From the NCBI RefSeq assembly GCF_002786295.1, contig NZ_PGTC01000018.1, positions 248,001 to 312,000 of the forward strand: a stretch of 64,000 nucleotides of DNA, in the 5' to 3' direction. Under the pieces are notes generated by a model. It was not told the DNA's origin. It worked only from the letters and a program-made list of their open reading frames with translations, and did no database searches. Shown one piece after another: positions 1 to 8,945 of this stretch. This stretch comes from Pseudooceanicola marinus (GTDB lineage: Bacteria > Pseudomonadota > Alphaproteobacteria > Rhodobacterales > Rhodobacteraceae). The first letter of the stretch is position 1. Each line of letters begins with the position of its first letter. Both the position numbers and the translations under genes were made by a program.

Positions 1-1330
1 GGTCGTTGGGGGTGGCCAGCAGTGAGTGGATGTAGAAGGCCGGGATGCCCTCCAGCGCCATGACCAGCGACTGCGACGCCAGAAAGCGTTCGATCTGGTG
101 CGCGTCCTCGCCCGCGAAGGTGCCCTTCATCGCTTCAAACCAGGTGATGTTCAGCTCATAGGGCGCCTCGCCCCCGCCCGGCAGCGCGCGCATCGACACG
201 CGGCCGCCGAAGTCCTTCATCTTCTGCACCACCTCGCCGGTGTCCTCCGGCGTCAGTATGCCCTCGGCGGGGCGCATGCCGATCCCGTCATGGGAGGCGG
301 TGAAGTTCAGGTAGGCGCAGCCCAGTTGCGCCGGCGGCATGGAGCCCTGCCAGCGGATCAGGTTCTTCGCCGTGCCCGACAGCATGGCATGCAGGACCAG
401 CGGCGGCAGGGAGAAGTTGTAGACCGCATGGGCCTCGTTCCGGTTGCCGAAATAGCTGAGGTTCTCCGCGTTCGGCACATTCGTTTCGGTCAGCAAGATA
501 ATGGATTCACTGGAAAAATCCGCGAACAACCGCATCAGGCGCACAATGGCGTGGGTCTGCGGCATGTGGATCGACTTGGTGCCGATCTGCTTCCAGATAA
601 AGGCCACCGCGTCCAGCCGGATGATCCGCACGCCGTTGTCGACATGCAGGCGCATCACCCGCAGGAATTCCTTCAGCACCTCGGGGTTGCGGAAGTCCAG
701 GTCGACCTGGTCATGGCTGAAGGTGCACCAGACATGGCGGATCCCGCGCGAGGTGTTCACCTCCCGCAGAAGCGGGTGGGTCCGTGGGCGCACCACGTCG
801 CTGAGGTCGTCGTCGGGCGAGGCCTCGAAGAAGAATTTGTCATAAGGATCATGGCCTTGACGGTAGGCGTTAAACCAGGCAGAGCTGCTGGAGACGTGGT
901 TCAGCACCAGGTCCGACATCAGCAGGAACTCGGACCCGATCCGCTGGATGTCCGACCAGTCGCCCAGCACCGGGTTCACCGCGCGGTAGTCCGTCACCGC
1001 GAAGCCGTCGTCGGAGGTCCAGGGGAAGAAGGGCAGGATATGCACCCCGTTGACCACCCCCGACAGATGCGTGTGCAGGAAGTGGCGCAGCAGATCCAGC
1101 GGCTTGTGCTGGCCGTCGACGATCGAGTTGCCATAGGTGATGACCAGCGCATCCCGTTCCGACCATTGCCGATTGCCCGGCACCCGGCCCCGGCGGCGGC
1201 GGGTCGTACCCTCGGGCCAGAAGGCCTCGGCCAGCTCCTCTGCCAGGGTCTCGACCTCGTGATCGGGATAGATCTGGCGCACCAGCGTTTCCAGCTTGTG
1301 GTGGAAGGTCGACGAGGACTCTGCGGTCAT
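1..1330 (-). CDS. GH13 sucrose-phosphorylase-like sugar phosphorylase (3' end outside window)
   Basis: The minus-strand frame opens at ATG 1330 and runs off the left edge; 443 residues are visible. The protein is a GH13 (subfamily 18 type) TIM-barrel enzyme. Such enzymes phosphorolyse sucrose, glucosylglycerate or a related alpha-glucoside to glucose 1-phosphate. Visible landmarks are the early barrel motif LPFFPWTSDDGF (about 99-110), the nucleophile motif RIIRLDA with Asp240, the acid/base motif LLTETN with Glu282, and the transition-state motif TASHDG with Asp348. SGVVNGVHILPF and the short N-terminus are typical of phosphorylases rather than amylases. No signal peptide is visible, so it is probably cytoplasmic. 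The specificity loop and C-terminus are not visible, so the substrate cannot be decided. The upstream region is a 559-base gap. Confidence 0.85.
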   Translation of the reverse strand, partial: MTAESSSTFHHKLETLVRQIYPDHEVETLAEELAEAFWPEGTTRRRRGRVPGNRQWSERDALVITYGNSIVDGQHKPLDLLRHFLHTHLSGVVNGVHILPFFPWTSDDGFAVTDYRAVNPVLGDWSDIQRIGSEFLLMSDLVLNHVSSSSAWFNAYRQGHDPYDKFFFEASPDDDLSDVVRPRTHPLLREVNTSRGIRHVWCTFSHDQVDLDFRNPEVLKEFLRVMRLHVDNGVRIIRLDAVAFIWKQIGTKSIHMPQTHAIVRLMRLFADFSSESIILLTETNVPNAENLSYFGNRNEAHAVYNFSLPPLVLHAMLSGTAKNLIRWQGSMPPAQLGCAYLNFTASHDGIGMRPAEGILTPEDTGEVVQKMKDFGGRVSMRALPGGGEAPYELNITWFEAMKGTFAGEDAHQIERFLASQSLVMALEGIPAFYIHSLLATPND

Positions 1331-1889
1331 GTGAGCGTGGCTCCCTTGTGACGTCCTCTTGATGTCCCAGATCGCGCAAGGGGTTTCAAGCGCGCAGCGC
1401 CGCCGTGCCCCGGTCGGGCCTCTCGCAAGGCCCGCCGGCGCTGCAAATGGCCGTAACCTGTGCACAGCCACCGGCGGCGCGCGCCGGGCCGCACGATTCG
1501 CCGTGGTCACCATGCGGCCCGCCGCGACCCGTTCGGCACTACATCCCGTGGCAACGCCGCACGTCTGAGTTGAGGCAGACGGGAAAGCATATCCGCTTTA
1601 CACGCCCCGATGCCCGAAACCCGTGTCTGCCGGGTGACGTTCCGGGCCAGCAAGGCCGAAACCGGACCCAAACAGGGTTGACAGATGCCGGGGCGCTCCG
1701 CCCAATGTCGGGAATTATCGGTTGTTTATCCGGCATTTGTCCGCCCCGGCTGCACCACCCGACAGGCCCTGTGGCCGGATCGCACGCAGGTACGGGCCGA
1801 TGCGACGGAGCCATTAGCCTCCCTGCCCGCCTTCGGGATAGACGGAACGGAACCAACGGCCGGATCTGGAATGACGTAAGAGGTTCTTA
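1331..1889. other. Intergenic gap between divergent genes
   Basis: Divergent upstream region of the GH13 gene (minus) and the CxxC-repeat gene (plus). Several open frames cross it, but none has a convincing ribosome-binding site or recognisable protein content. A perfect TTGACA lies at 1678-1683 on the plus strand; the sequence 17-19 bases further on (CCCAAT / CAATGT) is only a weak -10, so a promoter for the plus-strand gene is possible, not shown. Confidence 0.4.
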
Positions 1890-4199
1890 ATGCGGTTTGG
1901 CCCCGGCATGCTTTTCCCGAAGCCGCGCTTGTCCCGTCTCAGCACGCAGACCCTTCTCGGCGCGGGTCTGCTGGCAGGTCTGTCGGGTCTTCCCGCAGCC
2001 CGGGCGCAGACACCCCCGTCCCCGGAGATGGCGCTTCTGAGCCTCGCCACCGAGGCCAGCGCGCCGGAAGCGGAAGGTATCGGGTTCTATCCCCTGGCCA
2101 CCTTGCCGGACGCCGACGCCGTCTCGACCCTGATCACCGCCACTATGCTGCAAAGCCGCGCCGTGTCGACCATCGGCGCCGCCGGCCCCGGCGACAGTGG
2201 TCTGACGGCCGCCAGCGCCCCCAAGCAGCTGGTGCTGGAAACCGCTTTTGAGCTGACCGGCGGCCAGGACCAGCCCCTCGGGCTGCGCCAGGGTGGACAG
2301 GATCTGTCTCCGCAGGACTTTGGCCCCGGTATCGCGGCCCTCGCCAGCGGGTTCGGCCCCGGGGATCAGGCGGCGGCCGTCGCCGTCATGTCTGATCCGC
2401 AGGACCTGTTCCCAGGCCAGATCGGCCCCCTGCGCGAGATGCTGGGGGTCAGTGATTTCGGCCTCTGGGTGCTGTTGATCGCTCCCGGCCCCGAGGCCGA
2501 GGCCCGTAGCGCCTGCGCCGCGCCGCTGGCCCGCGCCGTCACCCTGTCGCTGCTGGCGGGCGTGGCCGATCGCCCGGCCTTCGGGGACGGAGATGGCGCC
2601 ACCTCCTTCGCCGAGGCGGAAACCTTCGTCACCCGCAGCCTGACCCGCGCCCTGGCCCGGGACACCGGCTGTCCCGGTGCCTATGCGGTCGTCTTCGACC
2701 ACGGCGGCGAGGCCGCGGCGCCGGTGCTGCAACACGACAGCCCGGTCTACATCCCCGCACTGCAGGCCGACCTGACACTGGAGGAATTCGAGGCCGAGTT
2801 CCTGGCCGCCGGGACCGACCCGGCCCCGATCCGCGCCTACCTGGACAGCTGCCGGTTCTGCCCGACGGCCCCGCAGCTGGAGGCGCGGCTGACCGAGATC
2901 GACCGCCGCGCCGCCCAGGCGGCGATCGAGGACCAGATCTGGACCCGTATCACCAGCGCGCCGGAGAACGCCGCTCGCCTGCAGGTCTACCTGGACCGCT
3001 GCGAGCTCTGTGCGCATCGCACCGAGGCCGAAGAGACCCTGGCCCGCCTGGCTGCCAAGGCCGAGGCCGCCGAGGCCGAAAGCCGTCTCTACGCGAAGCT
3101 CGCCGCCTCCTTCGACCTGGAGGGGCTGCGCGACTACGTCGAGAGCTGCGTGACCTGCGAACATGTCGAGGCCGCCCGGGCCCGCATCGCGGAGATCGAG
3201 GCCGATGCCGCCTACGACGCCGAGGCCGAGGCGCTGGAGCAGGCGATCCGCGCCCGCGACACCGACGCGATCCGCGCCTGGATCGAGGACTGCGCCTATT
3301 GCGACCGTCGCCCGCAGGCCGAAGCCGCGCTGGACGATCTCGCCCGCCGGGCCGAACTGGCCGGCCCCTGCCTGCGCGCGGCCGCCGTGTCGCAACTGGG
3401 GGGGCCGCGCCTTCTGAGCGACATCGACCAGGCCGCGGCCCGCGCCGCCTGCGACGCCGCCCTGGCCGCCTTCCCTAACGACCCGGCCTTCCTGACGATC
3501 TCCGGACGCATCGCCCAGGCCGCCGGTGACACCGCCGCCGCCAGGCAGGCCTATGAGGCCGGCATCGCTGCGGGCGTGCCCATGGCGCACGGCCTGGCAG
3601 GCTACATGCTGTTCGACCCGGCCGAGGGCGACGGCGCCCCGGACTACGACCGCGCCGAAGAGCTGGGCCTGGCCGGCGCCGCCCTGGGCGACTGGCTGTC
3701 GCAGCAGCTTCTGGTCCTGCTCTATTCGCAGAATTTCATCGACGGCAAAGGCGCCGATGATGCCTTCGCCGTGGCCGAGACCGTCGCCGCCGAGGGCGAT
3801 CCGGTGTCGCAGTATTTCCTCGGCTTCTTCTTCCTGCGCGGCGATGGCCCCTCGGGCCGGCCGGATCCGGAGGCCGCTCGGGAGTGGCTGAAGCACTCGG
3901 TCGACGCGGGCTATGTCCCGGCAATGACCCTGCTGGCCGAAACGCTGGAAACCGCCGTGGCGCAGGAGCCGGAGGCAGCCACCGAGGCTGCCGCGCTCTA
4001 CCTCGATGCGCTTTACGAAGACGACCGGCTGGCGCTGGAAAAGCTGACGACCCAGCTGCGCGAACGCAACCGCGCCGTGGTGCGCGCCGTGCAGTCTCGC
4101 CTGCAGGAGGCTGGCGTTTACCGGGGCGCCCTGGACGGGCTGCCGGGTCCGGGCACGATCAACGCGGTTGAGGCCTACGCGGCACTGCCCGACAATTGA
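1890..4199 (+). CDS. Exported CxxC-repeat / Sel1-like repeat protein of unknown function
   Basis: 769 residues. The N-terminus has a basic stretch and a hydrophobic core ending PAARAQ (about residues 20-40), a Sec signal peptide. Residues about 60-300 form a domain I do not recognise. Residues about 305-490 contain four degenerate repeats, each with a Y/W-hydrophobic-(D/E)-x-C-x-x-C core at Y317-C324, Y367-C374, Y416-C423 and W464-C471 (period 48-50 residues). They are embedded in Ala/Glu-rich helices. Then follow Sel1/TPR-like helices (about 540-690) and a C-terminal segment resembling a peptidoglycan-binding-1 domain (RAVQSRLQEAGVYRGALDGL, ending in a GPGT motif). A periplasmic scaffold is inferred. 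The paired cysteines could form disulfides or bind metal or heme non-canonically, but no CxxCH is present. It precedes the SGNH/MBOAT genes by 112 bases. Confidence 0.7.
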   Translation: MRFGPGMLFPKPRLSRLSTQTLLGAGLLAGLSGLPAARAQTPPSPEMALLSLATEASAPEAEGIGFYPLATLPDADAVSTLITATMLQSRAVSTIGAAGPGDSGLTAASAPKQLVLETAFELTGGQDQPLGLRQGGQDLSPQDFGPGIAALASGFGPGDQAAAVAVMSDPQDLFPGQIGPLREMLGVSDFGLWVLLIAPGPEAEARSACAAPLARAVTLSLLAGVADRPAFGDGDGATSFAEAETFVTRSLTRALARDTGCPGAYAVVFDHGGEAAAPVLQHDSPVYIPALQADLTLEEFEAEFLAAGTDPAPIRAYLDSCRFCPTAPQLEARLTEIDRRAAQAAIEDQIWTRITSAPENAARLQVYLDRCELCAHRTEAEETLARLAAKAEAAEAESRLYAKLAASFDLEGLRDYVESCVTCEHVEAARARIAEIEADAAYDAEAEALEQAIRARDTDAIRAWIEDCAYCDRRPQAEAALDDLARRAELAGPCLRAAAVSQLGGPRLLSDIDQAAARAACDAALAAFPNDPAFLTISGRIAQAAGDTAAARQAYEAGIAAGVPMAHGLAGYMLFDPAEGDGAPDYDRAEELGLAGAALGDWLSQQLLVLLYSQNFIDGKGADDAFAVAETVAAEGDPVSQYFLGFFFLRGDGPSGRPDPEAAREWLKHSVDAGYVPAMTLLAETLETAVAQEPEAATEAAALYLDALYEDDRLALEKLTTQLRERNRAVVRAVQSRLQEAGVYRGALDGLPGPGTINAVEAYAALPDN

Positions 4200-4311
4200 G
4201 ACACGACAGCACTAGCCCACGGCCCCGCCCCGGCGGCGGTCGCGACAGGGTCGGAACACAGGCACAACAGACAGCGGCCCGCGTGGGGTCGGGCCAACAG
4301 GGGACAGACGC

Positions 4312-5136
4312 ATGACACCGAACCGAAACCGCATGACCCGCCTGCGCCACGCGGCCCTGGGCACGCTGGCCGCCGCCGCGCTGGCCCTGCCCCTGGCGCC
4401 CGACGCGGCCCGCGCCCAGGGCGTGGTGCCCATTGTGACCACCATGGGCCTCGACAGCCTGTCCTGCCCGCGCTCCACCGTGCGCCTAGGCGTGCTGGGC
4501 GACAGCCTGGCCGACGGCCTCTGGGGCGCCGTGCAACGCGCCCTTGGCCAATGCGGCAGCGTCGAGGTTCTGCGCCTCACGCAGGTCAGTGACGGGCTGA
4601 CCCACACGCCCCCCGAGGAATGGATCCAACGCTTCAACGCCGCCACGCAAAGCACTGATGCACAAGACGTTTTCATCGTCCAGATCGGCGCCAACGACCT
4701 ACGCCCGCTGCGCGACGACCGCAGCCGCGTGCCTTACGGCACCCCCGAATGGGACACGCTCTACGCCAAGCGCGTGGGCGAGCTGGCCAGCGCCCTGTCG
4801 GACCGCGCCGACCGCCTCCTCTGGGTCGGCTTGCCGGTGGTGGGCGAAGGCAAATTCGAACCCGAGTATCAACACGTCAACGCCCTGATCTCGCAGACGC
4901 TGACCGCGCTGAACCTGCCCTTCCACGACATCCGCGAGCTGTCGCGTTTCGGCGCCGAGGATTTCGCCATGAACGCCGTGGTCAACGGCAGCACCCGTCA
5001 GCTGCGCGCGCCCGATAAGATCCACTTCACCCCACTGGGGTACGAGTTGATCGCCGCTGCCCTGGCCCCCGAGATCAAGGACGCCATGGCCACCCGTGAA
5101 CGCAAGGCGATCTTCGGCAATGCAGCGCTTCAGTAA
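4312..5136 (+). CDS. Periplasmic SGNH/GDSL-family hydrolase
   Basis: 274 residues with a signal peptide (hydrophobic core about 14-29, cleavage near DAARAQ). SGNH blocks are clear: block I GVLGDSLADG with nucleophile Ser65, block III QIGANDL with Asn128, and block V DKIHF with Asp235/His238. The family acts as esterases or acyltransferases. AlgJ/AlgX-like members move acetyl groups in cell-surface polysaccharide modification, and an MBOAT acyltransferase lies two genes downstream. It overlaps the next SGNH gene by 17 bases, implying translational coupling. Role in exopolysaccharide or lipid O-acylation is inferred from context; the substrate is unknown. Confidence 0.8.
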   Translation: MTPNRNRMTRLRHAALGTLAAAALALPLAPDAARAQGVVPIVTTMGLDSLSCPRSTVRLGVLGDSLADGLWGAVQRALGQCGSVEVLRLTQVSDGLTHTPPEEWIQRFNAATQSTDAQDVFIVQIGANDLRPLRDDRSRVPYGTPEWDTLYAKRVGELASALSDRADRLLWVGLPVVGEGKFEPEYQHVNALISQTLTALNLPFHDIRELSRFGAEDFAMNAVVNGSTRQLRAPDKIHFTPLGYELIAAALAPEIKDAMATRERKAIFGNAALQ

Positions 5137-5953
5137 GGTCCGCCGCGCCTTCGGGCTGATGCTGCTGGCGACGCTGCCGGTGGCGGGCTGCACCTCCGCC
5201 CAGGATCTGGGCCAGCTGCTGACCCGTCCCGAGGGCAATGCCCGCGCCCTACCCGTCGCCCAGCCCTCGCGCCGCTTCTCGGCGGAGGCGCCCGCGACGC
5301 TTCTGGTCATCGGCGACAGCCTGTCCGACGGCTTCGGCATGCTGCTGATCCAGAGGGCCCAGGCGCGCGGGCTGCACCTGCGGGTCGTCAATCGCGGGCG
5401 CAATTCCACCGGGCTCAGCCGCGGGGATTTCTACGACTGGCCCGGCAATTTCTCCCAAATGCTCGCCGCCACCCGGCCCGATTTCACCGTGGCGCATTTC
5501 GGCTCGAACGACATGCAGTCGATCCGTACCGCCGAGGGCACCGTACCCTTCCAGACCGAGGCCTGGGACAGCGCCTACAAGGCCCGCGCCAGTGGCATCG
5601 TGGCCGAAGCGGCACAAGCCGGGACCCTGTTCTACATGCTTGGGCCGGCGCCCGACCGGAACACCAATCTCAACGCCCACCTGGACCATATCAACCCGCT
5701 GCTGGCCCAGGCTGCGCAGGAGAACGGCGGGATCTACTTCCCGCTGGAACCCCATGCCTCCGGCGAAGGGTTCACCTGGGTGCCGACAACACAACTGGGG
5801 GACCAGACGCTGACCATCCGTTCCGGCGACGGGTCGCATTTCACCATCCGCGGCTACCAGATGGTCGCAGACCTGGTGCTGGACGACCTGGTGCGGCGCT
5901 TCCCGTCGCTGGCACCGGCCCCGGAGCAGCTGACCTTCATCGCCTTGCAGTAA
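5120..5953 (+). CDS. SGNH-family hydrolase, predicted lipoprotein
   Basis: 277 residues from ATG 5120. An upstream in-frame ATG at 5096 would deepen the overlap with the preceding gene and spoil the signal peptide, so the inner start is preferred. The N-terminus ends in lipobox LPVAGC, giving a lipidated Cys24. SGNH blocks: VIGDSLSDG with Ser67, HFGSND with Asn130, and DGSHF with Asp237/His240. It is a diverged paralogue of the preceding SGNH protein (similar spacing and the shared LGDSL/IGDSL...DG context). Ten bases separate it from the MBOAT gene. The pair plus MBOAT resembles polysaccharide O-acetylation modules in which the membrane protein exports acyl groups and SGNH partners transfer or remove them. 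Confidence 0.8.
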   Translation: MQRFSKVRRAFGLMLLATLPVAGCTSAQDLGQLLTRPEGNARALPVAQPSRRFSAEAPATLLVIGDSLSDGFGMLLIQRAQARGLHLRVVNRGRNSTGLSRGDFYDWPGNFSQMLAATRPDFTVAHFGSNDMQSIRTAEGTVPFQTEAWDSAYKARASGIVAEAAQAGTLFYMLGPAPDRNTNLNAHLDHINPLLAQAAQENGGIYFPLEPHASGEGFTWVPTTQLGDQTLTIRSGDGSHFTIRGYQMVADLVLDDLVRRFPSLAPAPEQLTFIALQ

Positions 5954-5962
5954 GCCCGGGCA

Positions 5963-7348
5963 ATGGTCTTTCCGACACTCGACTTCGTGCTGTTCTTCAC
6001 GGCTGTTCTGGGGCTGAACCTGGTGCTGTTCGCCTGGAACGGCTGGCGCAAGGGGATGCTGCTGGCGGCCTCCTACTGGTTCTACGCCGCCTGGGATGTC
6101 CGTTTCCTGGCCCTGATGACCGGGGTGATCGTCCTGGCCTGGCTGGGCGGGTTGCCGGGGCGGCGCAAGGCCACGGCGCTGCGCGCGCTCTGCATCGCGG
6201 GGCTGCTTGGGTGCCTGGCGTTCTTCAAGTATTTCAACTTCTTCCTGCTGTCCTTTTCCAACCTGCTGGGGGATGCGGGCCTGTCGCGTGATTTCAGCTG
6301 GGCGCAGGTGGTCCTGCCCGTGGGGATCTCCTTCTACGTCTTCCAGGGGATCAGCTATATCGTCGACTGCGCGCGCGGTGACTGCGCCGAGCGCCGCAAC
6401 CCCTTCGACGTGGCCCTGTATGTCAGCTTCTTTCCACAGCTCGTGGCGGGCCCCATCGTGCGCGCCGCCGATTTCCTGCCGCAGCTCGACCGGCCCGAAC
6501 GGCCCGACGCCGCCATGCGCGGGATGGCCGTGGCGCTGATCCTGGCAGGGATGGTGAAGAAGCTGGTGATCGCGAATTACATCGCCGTGCTGCTGGTCGA
6601 TCCGGCCTATACCGATCCCGCGTCCCAGGCCGCGCCGCAGGCGCTGGCGGCTATGCTGGGCTATGCGGTTCAGATCTACTGCGACTTTTCGGGCTATTCC
6701 GACATCGCCATCGGCGTGGCGCTTCTGCTGGGTTATCGGTTCAATGCCAACTTCAACCAGCCTTACCGCGCGGCGTCGTTCCGCGAGTTCTGGCAGCGCT
6801 GGCATATCTCTCTGTCGACCTGGATCCGCGACTACCTCTACATCCCGCTGGGCGGCAGCAAGGGCGGCAAGGGCCGGCAGGCGGTCACGCTGCTGGTGGT
6901 CATGGGGCTGGCGGGCCTCTGGCATGGGGCGGCCTGGACCTTCGTCCTCTGGGGGCTGGCCCATGGGGCGCTGGTGGCCGTCGAACGGCTGACCGGGCAG
7001 CACCGCGCGACGCGTGCGCGGGGCTTGCGCATCGCGGTGGTCTTCGCGCTGGTCACGCTGCTCTGGCTGCCCTTCCGCGCGCATGACATGGACCAGGTGG
7101 GTCAGATGCTAGCCGCCCTCACCCGTCCGGCCAGCGATTACGCCGTGCCATTGCACGGCTTCGCGCTGTTGCTGATCGCCGCCGGGCTGGCGCTGAACGC
7201 CCTGCCGCTGCGCTGGTTCACCCGGTCTGGCCAGGCTTTGGCGCGCGTCGCGCCCGAGGTGCAGGCCCTGGCGCTGGCCGCCGGGCTGGTCCTCTGTTTC
7301 GCCATGGCGCAGGAGGGCGTGGCGCCCTTCATCTACTTCCAGTTCTAG
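5963..7348 (+). CDS. MBOAT-family O-acyltransferase (AlgI-like)
   Basis: 461 residues, about ten hydrophobic membrane segments. The family signature is intact: FWQRWHISLSTWIRDYLYIPLGG (His281) and GLWHGAAWTFVLWG (His321, the conserved active-site histidine). AlgI/DltB-type MBOAT proteins take acyl groups from a cytoplasmic donor across the inner membrane and hand them to periplasmic acceptors or SGNH partners. The two SGNH genes directly upstream make an acylation module likely. No alginate or other polymer synthesis genes are seen here, so the polymer is unknown. Length is slightly short of AlgI (about 500) but no motif is missing. Confidence 0.9.
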   Translation: MVFPTLDFVLFFTAVLGLNLVLFAWNGWRKGMLLAASYWFYAAWDVRFLALMTGVIVLAWLGGLPGRRKATALRALCIAGLLGCLAFFKYFNFFLLSFSNLLGDAGLSRDFSWAQVVLPVGISFYVFQGISYIVDCARGDCAERRNPFDVALYVSFFPQLVAGPIVRAADFLPQLDRPERPDAAMRGMAVALILAGMVKKLVIANYIAVLLVDPAYTDPASQAAPQALAAMLGYAVQIYCDFSGYSDIAIGVALLLGYRFNANFNQPYRAASFREFWQRWHISLSTWIRDYLYIPLGGSKGGKGRQAVTLLVVMGLAGLWHGAAWTFVLWGLAHGALVAVERLTGQHRATRARGLRIAVVFALVTLLWLPFRAHDMDQVGQMLAALTRPASDYAVPLHGFALLLIAAGLALNALPLRWFTRSGQALARVAPEVQALALAAGLVLCFAMAQEGVAPFIYFQF

Positions 7349-7358
7349 GGGGATGAGT

Positions 7359-7589
7359 ATGGCCCGCAACCTGCGTTTCTTCCTCACCCTCTGCGCCGCG
7401 CTGGTCCTGCTCTGGGCCTTTTCGGGCGAGCGGATCGTCGACTGGGCGTTCGAGCTGCCCCTGCCCGACGCCCTGATGGATCCGCTGCTGACCGCGGTCT
7501 TCTGGGGCGAGGATCTGAAGGCGGCCCTGGGCCTGCCCGACCTGTTCGGCGCGCTGCGCGACACGCTGCACCGGCTGGCGGGTCTCTAG
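7359..7589 (+). CDS. Small single-span membrane protein
   Basis: 76 residues from ATG 7359; an in-frame ATG at 7353 also exists but lies on the AGGGGG ribosome-binding site, which is correctly spaced for 7359. One N-terminal membrane helix (FFLTLCAALVLLWAF) is followed by an amphipathic tail rich in Leu, Asp and Pro. It starts ten bases after the MBOAT stop, so it is almost surely co-transcribed. I do not recognise a family. A small partner of the acyltransferase complex is a reasonable guess from position only. Confidence 0.6.
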   Translation: MARNLRFFLTLCAALVLLWAFSGERIVDWAFELPLPDALMDPLLTAVFWGEDLKAALGLPDLFGALRDTLHRLAGL

Positions 7590-7606
7590 GGTCTCGGGCC
7601 TCCCGC

Positions 7607-8851
7607 TCAGGCGGTGGCCAGCGCCAGCCCGTCCACAACGGCCGTAAAGGCTTCGGATCGGCGCAGGGTGGCGGTCGGGCTGATGCCCTGCGCCTCTTCC
7701 TGCACCAGCCCCATCAGGGACGACCCGCCGACGAGGATCACGGAACTGACCTGCCCCGACGCCACGCCGCCTGCCACCAGCGTGTCGTAGATCGCACCGC
7801 GCAGCGCCTCGCGCGCCTCCGACAGGGCCGCGTTGACCGACCCGGCGGTGGTGCGCACCGTGAGGCCGCGTTCCACCATGCCCATGTCGATCTCCCCGGC
7901 CCCTTCGGGGCCATTGGCACCGATCTTGCCGCGTTCCACGGCGAAAGCCAGTTCGTGCCCCAGCTGGTCCTCGATCACCCTGGCCAGGCGCCCCATGCGG
8001 GCGGGATCCACCGCATGGACCTCCATGTCGGCCACCGCGCGGGCGGTCTCGGCGGTGTAGAGGAAGGGGATCTTGGCCCAGGTCGACAGGTCCACATAGA
8101 TCGGTTTCGGCACCGGCAGCAGCCCCTCCCCGAAGGTGCGGCGCAGCTCTCCGCCCAGGCCCAGTTCGGGCATGGCATGGGTCATCGACACCGCGTGGTC
8201 GAAATCCGTGCCGCCCAGGCGGATGCCGTGGCTGGCGATGATGCCGATGCCATTGCCCTCGGCCCGAAAGAGGGTGAAATCCGAGGTGCCGCCGCCGATG
8301 TCGACGATCAGGCCGACCTCGCCCGGGTGGCCGTCGCCCAGGCTGGCCAGGGCGGCGGCCTCGGGTTCGAACATGAACTGCACCTCGCTGAACCCGGCGG
8401 CGGCATAGCAGCCGCGCAGATCCGCCTCGGCCTGGGCATCACGCTCTGGGTCGTTGCTGTGGAAATGGACCGGGCGGCCCGACAGGGCGCGGGTGAAGGT
8501 CCGGCCCGTTTCCGCCTCGGCACGGGTCTTCATCGCCACGAGGAAGGCCGTCACGATCTCGGCCAGGGTGCGGCGCTTGCCGCCGACCAGCCGTTTTTCG
8601 TGAAATAGGCTGGTGCCCAGCACGGATTTCAGCGCCCGCATGTAGCGCCCTTCATCGCCGGCGATCAGCGCCTCCGCCGCCGCCGCGCCGATCCGCATGG
8701 CGCCGGTGTCACTGTCGAAGAAGACGGCCGTCGGCAGGGTTTCCTCGCCCGCCTCGATGGCGATGCGGCGCAGCGTCCCGCCCTCCAGGATCGCCGCAGC
8801 GGAATTGGAGGTGCCGAAATCGATGGCCAGGACAGGTTCGGAGGCGGACAT
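7607..8851 (-). CDS. Hsp70-family protein, YegD-like
   Basis: 414 residues. The actin-like ATPase fold motifs of Hsp70 are visible: phosphate-1 LAIDFGTSNS (about 8-17), phosphate-2 VDIGGGTSDF, FEPEAAA, and the adenosine motif ILVGGSSLMGLV. It stops after the ATPase half, with no DnaK substrate-binding domain or lid, as in the YegD subfamily. It would bind and hydrolyse ATP in the cytoplasm; the client is unknown. It is convergent with the small membrane protein (17 bases apart) and separated by about 95 bases from the CBS gene, so it may sit at the end of the nqr-region transcript or be independent. Confidence 0.85.
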   Translation of the reverse strand: MSASEPVLAIDFGTSNSAAAILEGGTLRRIAIEAGEETLPTAVFFDSDTGAMRIGAAAAEALIAGDEGRYMRALKSVLGTSLFHEKRLVGGKRRTLAEIVTAFLVAMKTRAEAETGRTFTRALSGRPVHFHSNDPERDAQAEADLRGCYAAAGFSEVQFMFEPEAAALASLGDGHPGEVGLIVDIGGGTSDFTLFRAEGNGIGIIASHGIRLGGTDFDHAVSMTHAMPELGLGGELRRTFGEGLLPVPKPIYVDLSTWAKIPFLYTAETARAVADMEVHAVDPARMGRLARVIEDQLGHELAFAVERGKIGANGPEGAGEIDMGMVERGLTVRTTAGSVNAALSEAREALRGAIYDTLVAGGVASGQVSSVILVGGSSLMGLVQEEAQGISPTATLRRSEAFTAVVDGLALATA

Positions 8852-8945
8852 GACAAGCTCCTGCGTCGGAAGAGCCTGCCGGGCTATCCGATCCGGCGGA
8901 GACCGGCAAGGCGCAAAGCGCGCCCGCCCGTCTCTCCCCCCGGTC

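Noticed and set aside
1405-1890. Open frame in the gap before the CxxC-repeat gene
   Set aside because: No ribosome-binding site and no recognisable protein content; another frame overlaps it equally well.
5249-7084. Long open minus-strand frame antisense to the SGNH and MBOAT genes
   Set aside because: Composition is His/Gln/Arg/Gly-rich with no family motif, as expected for the antisense of GC-rich coding DNA; the plus-strand genes have full catalytic motifs.
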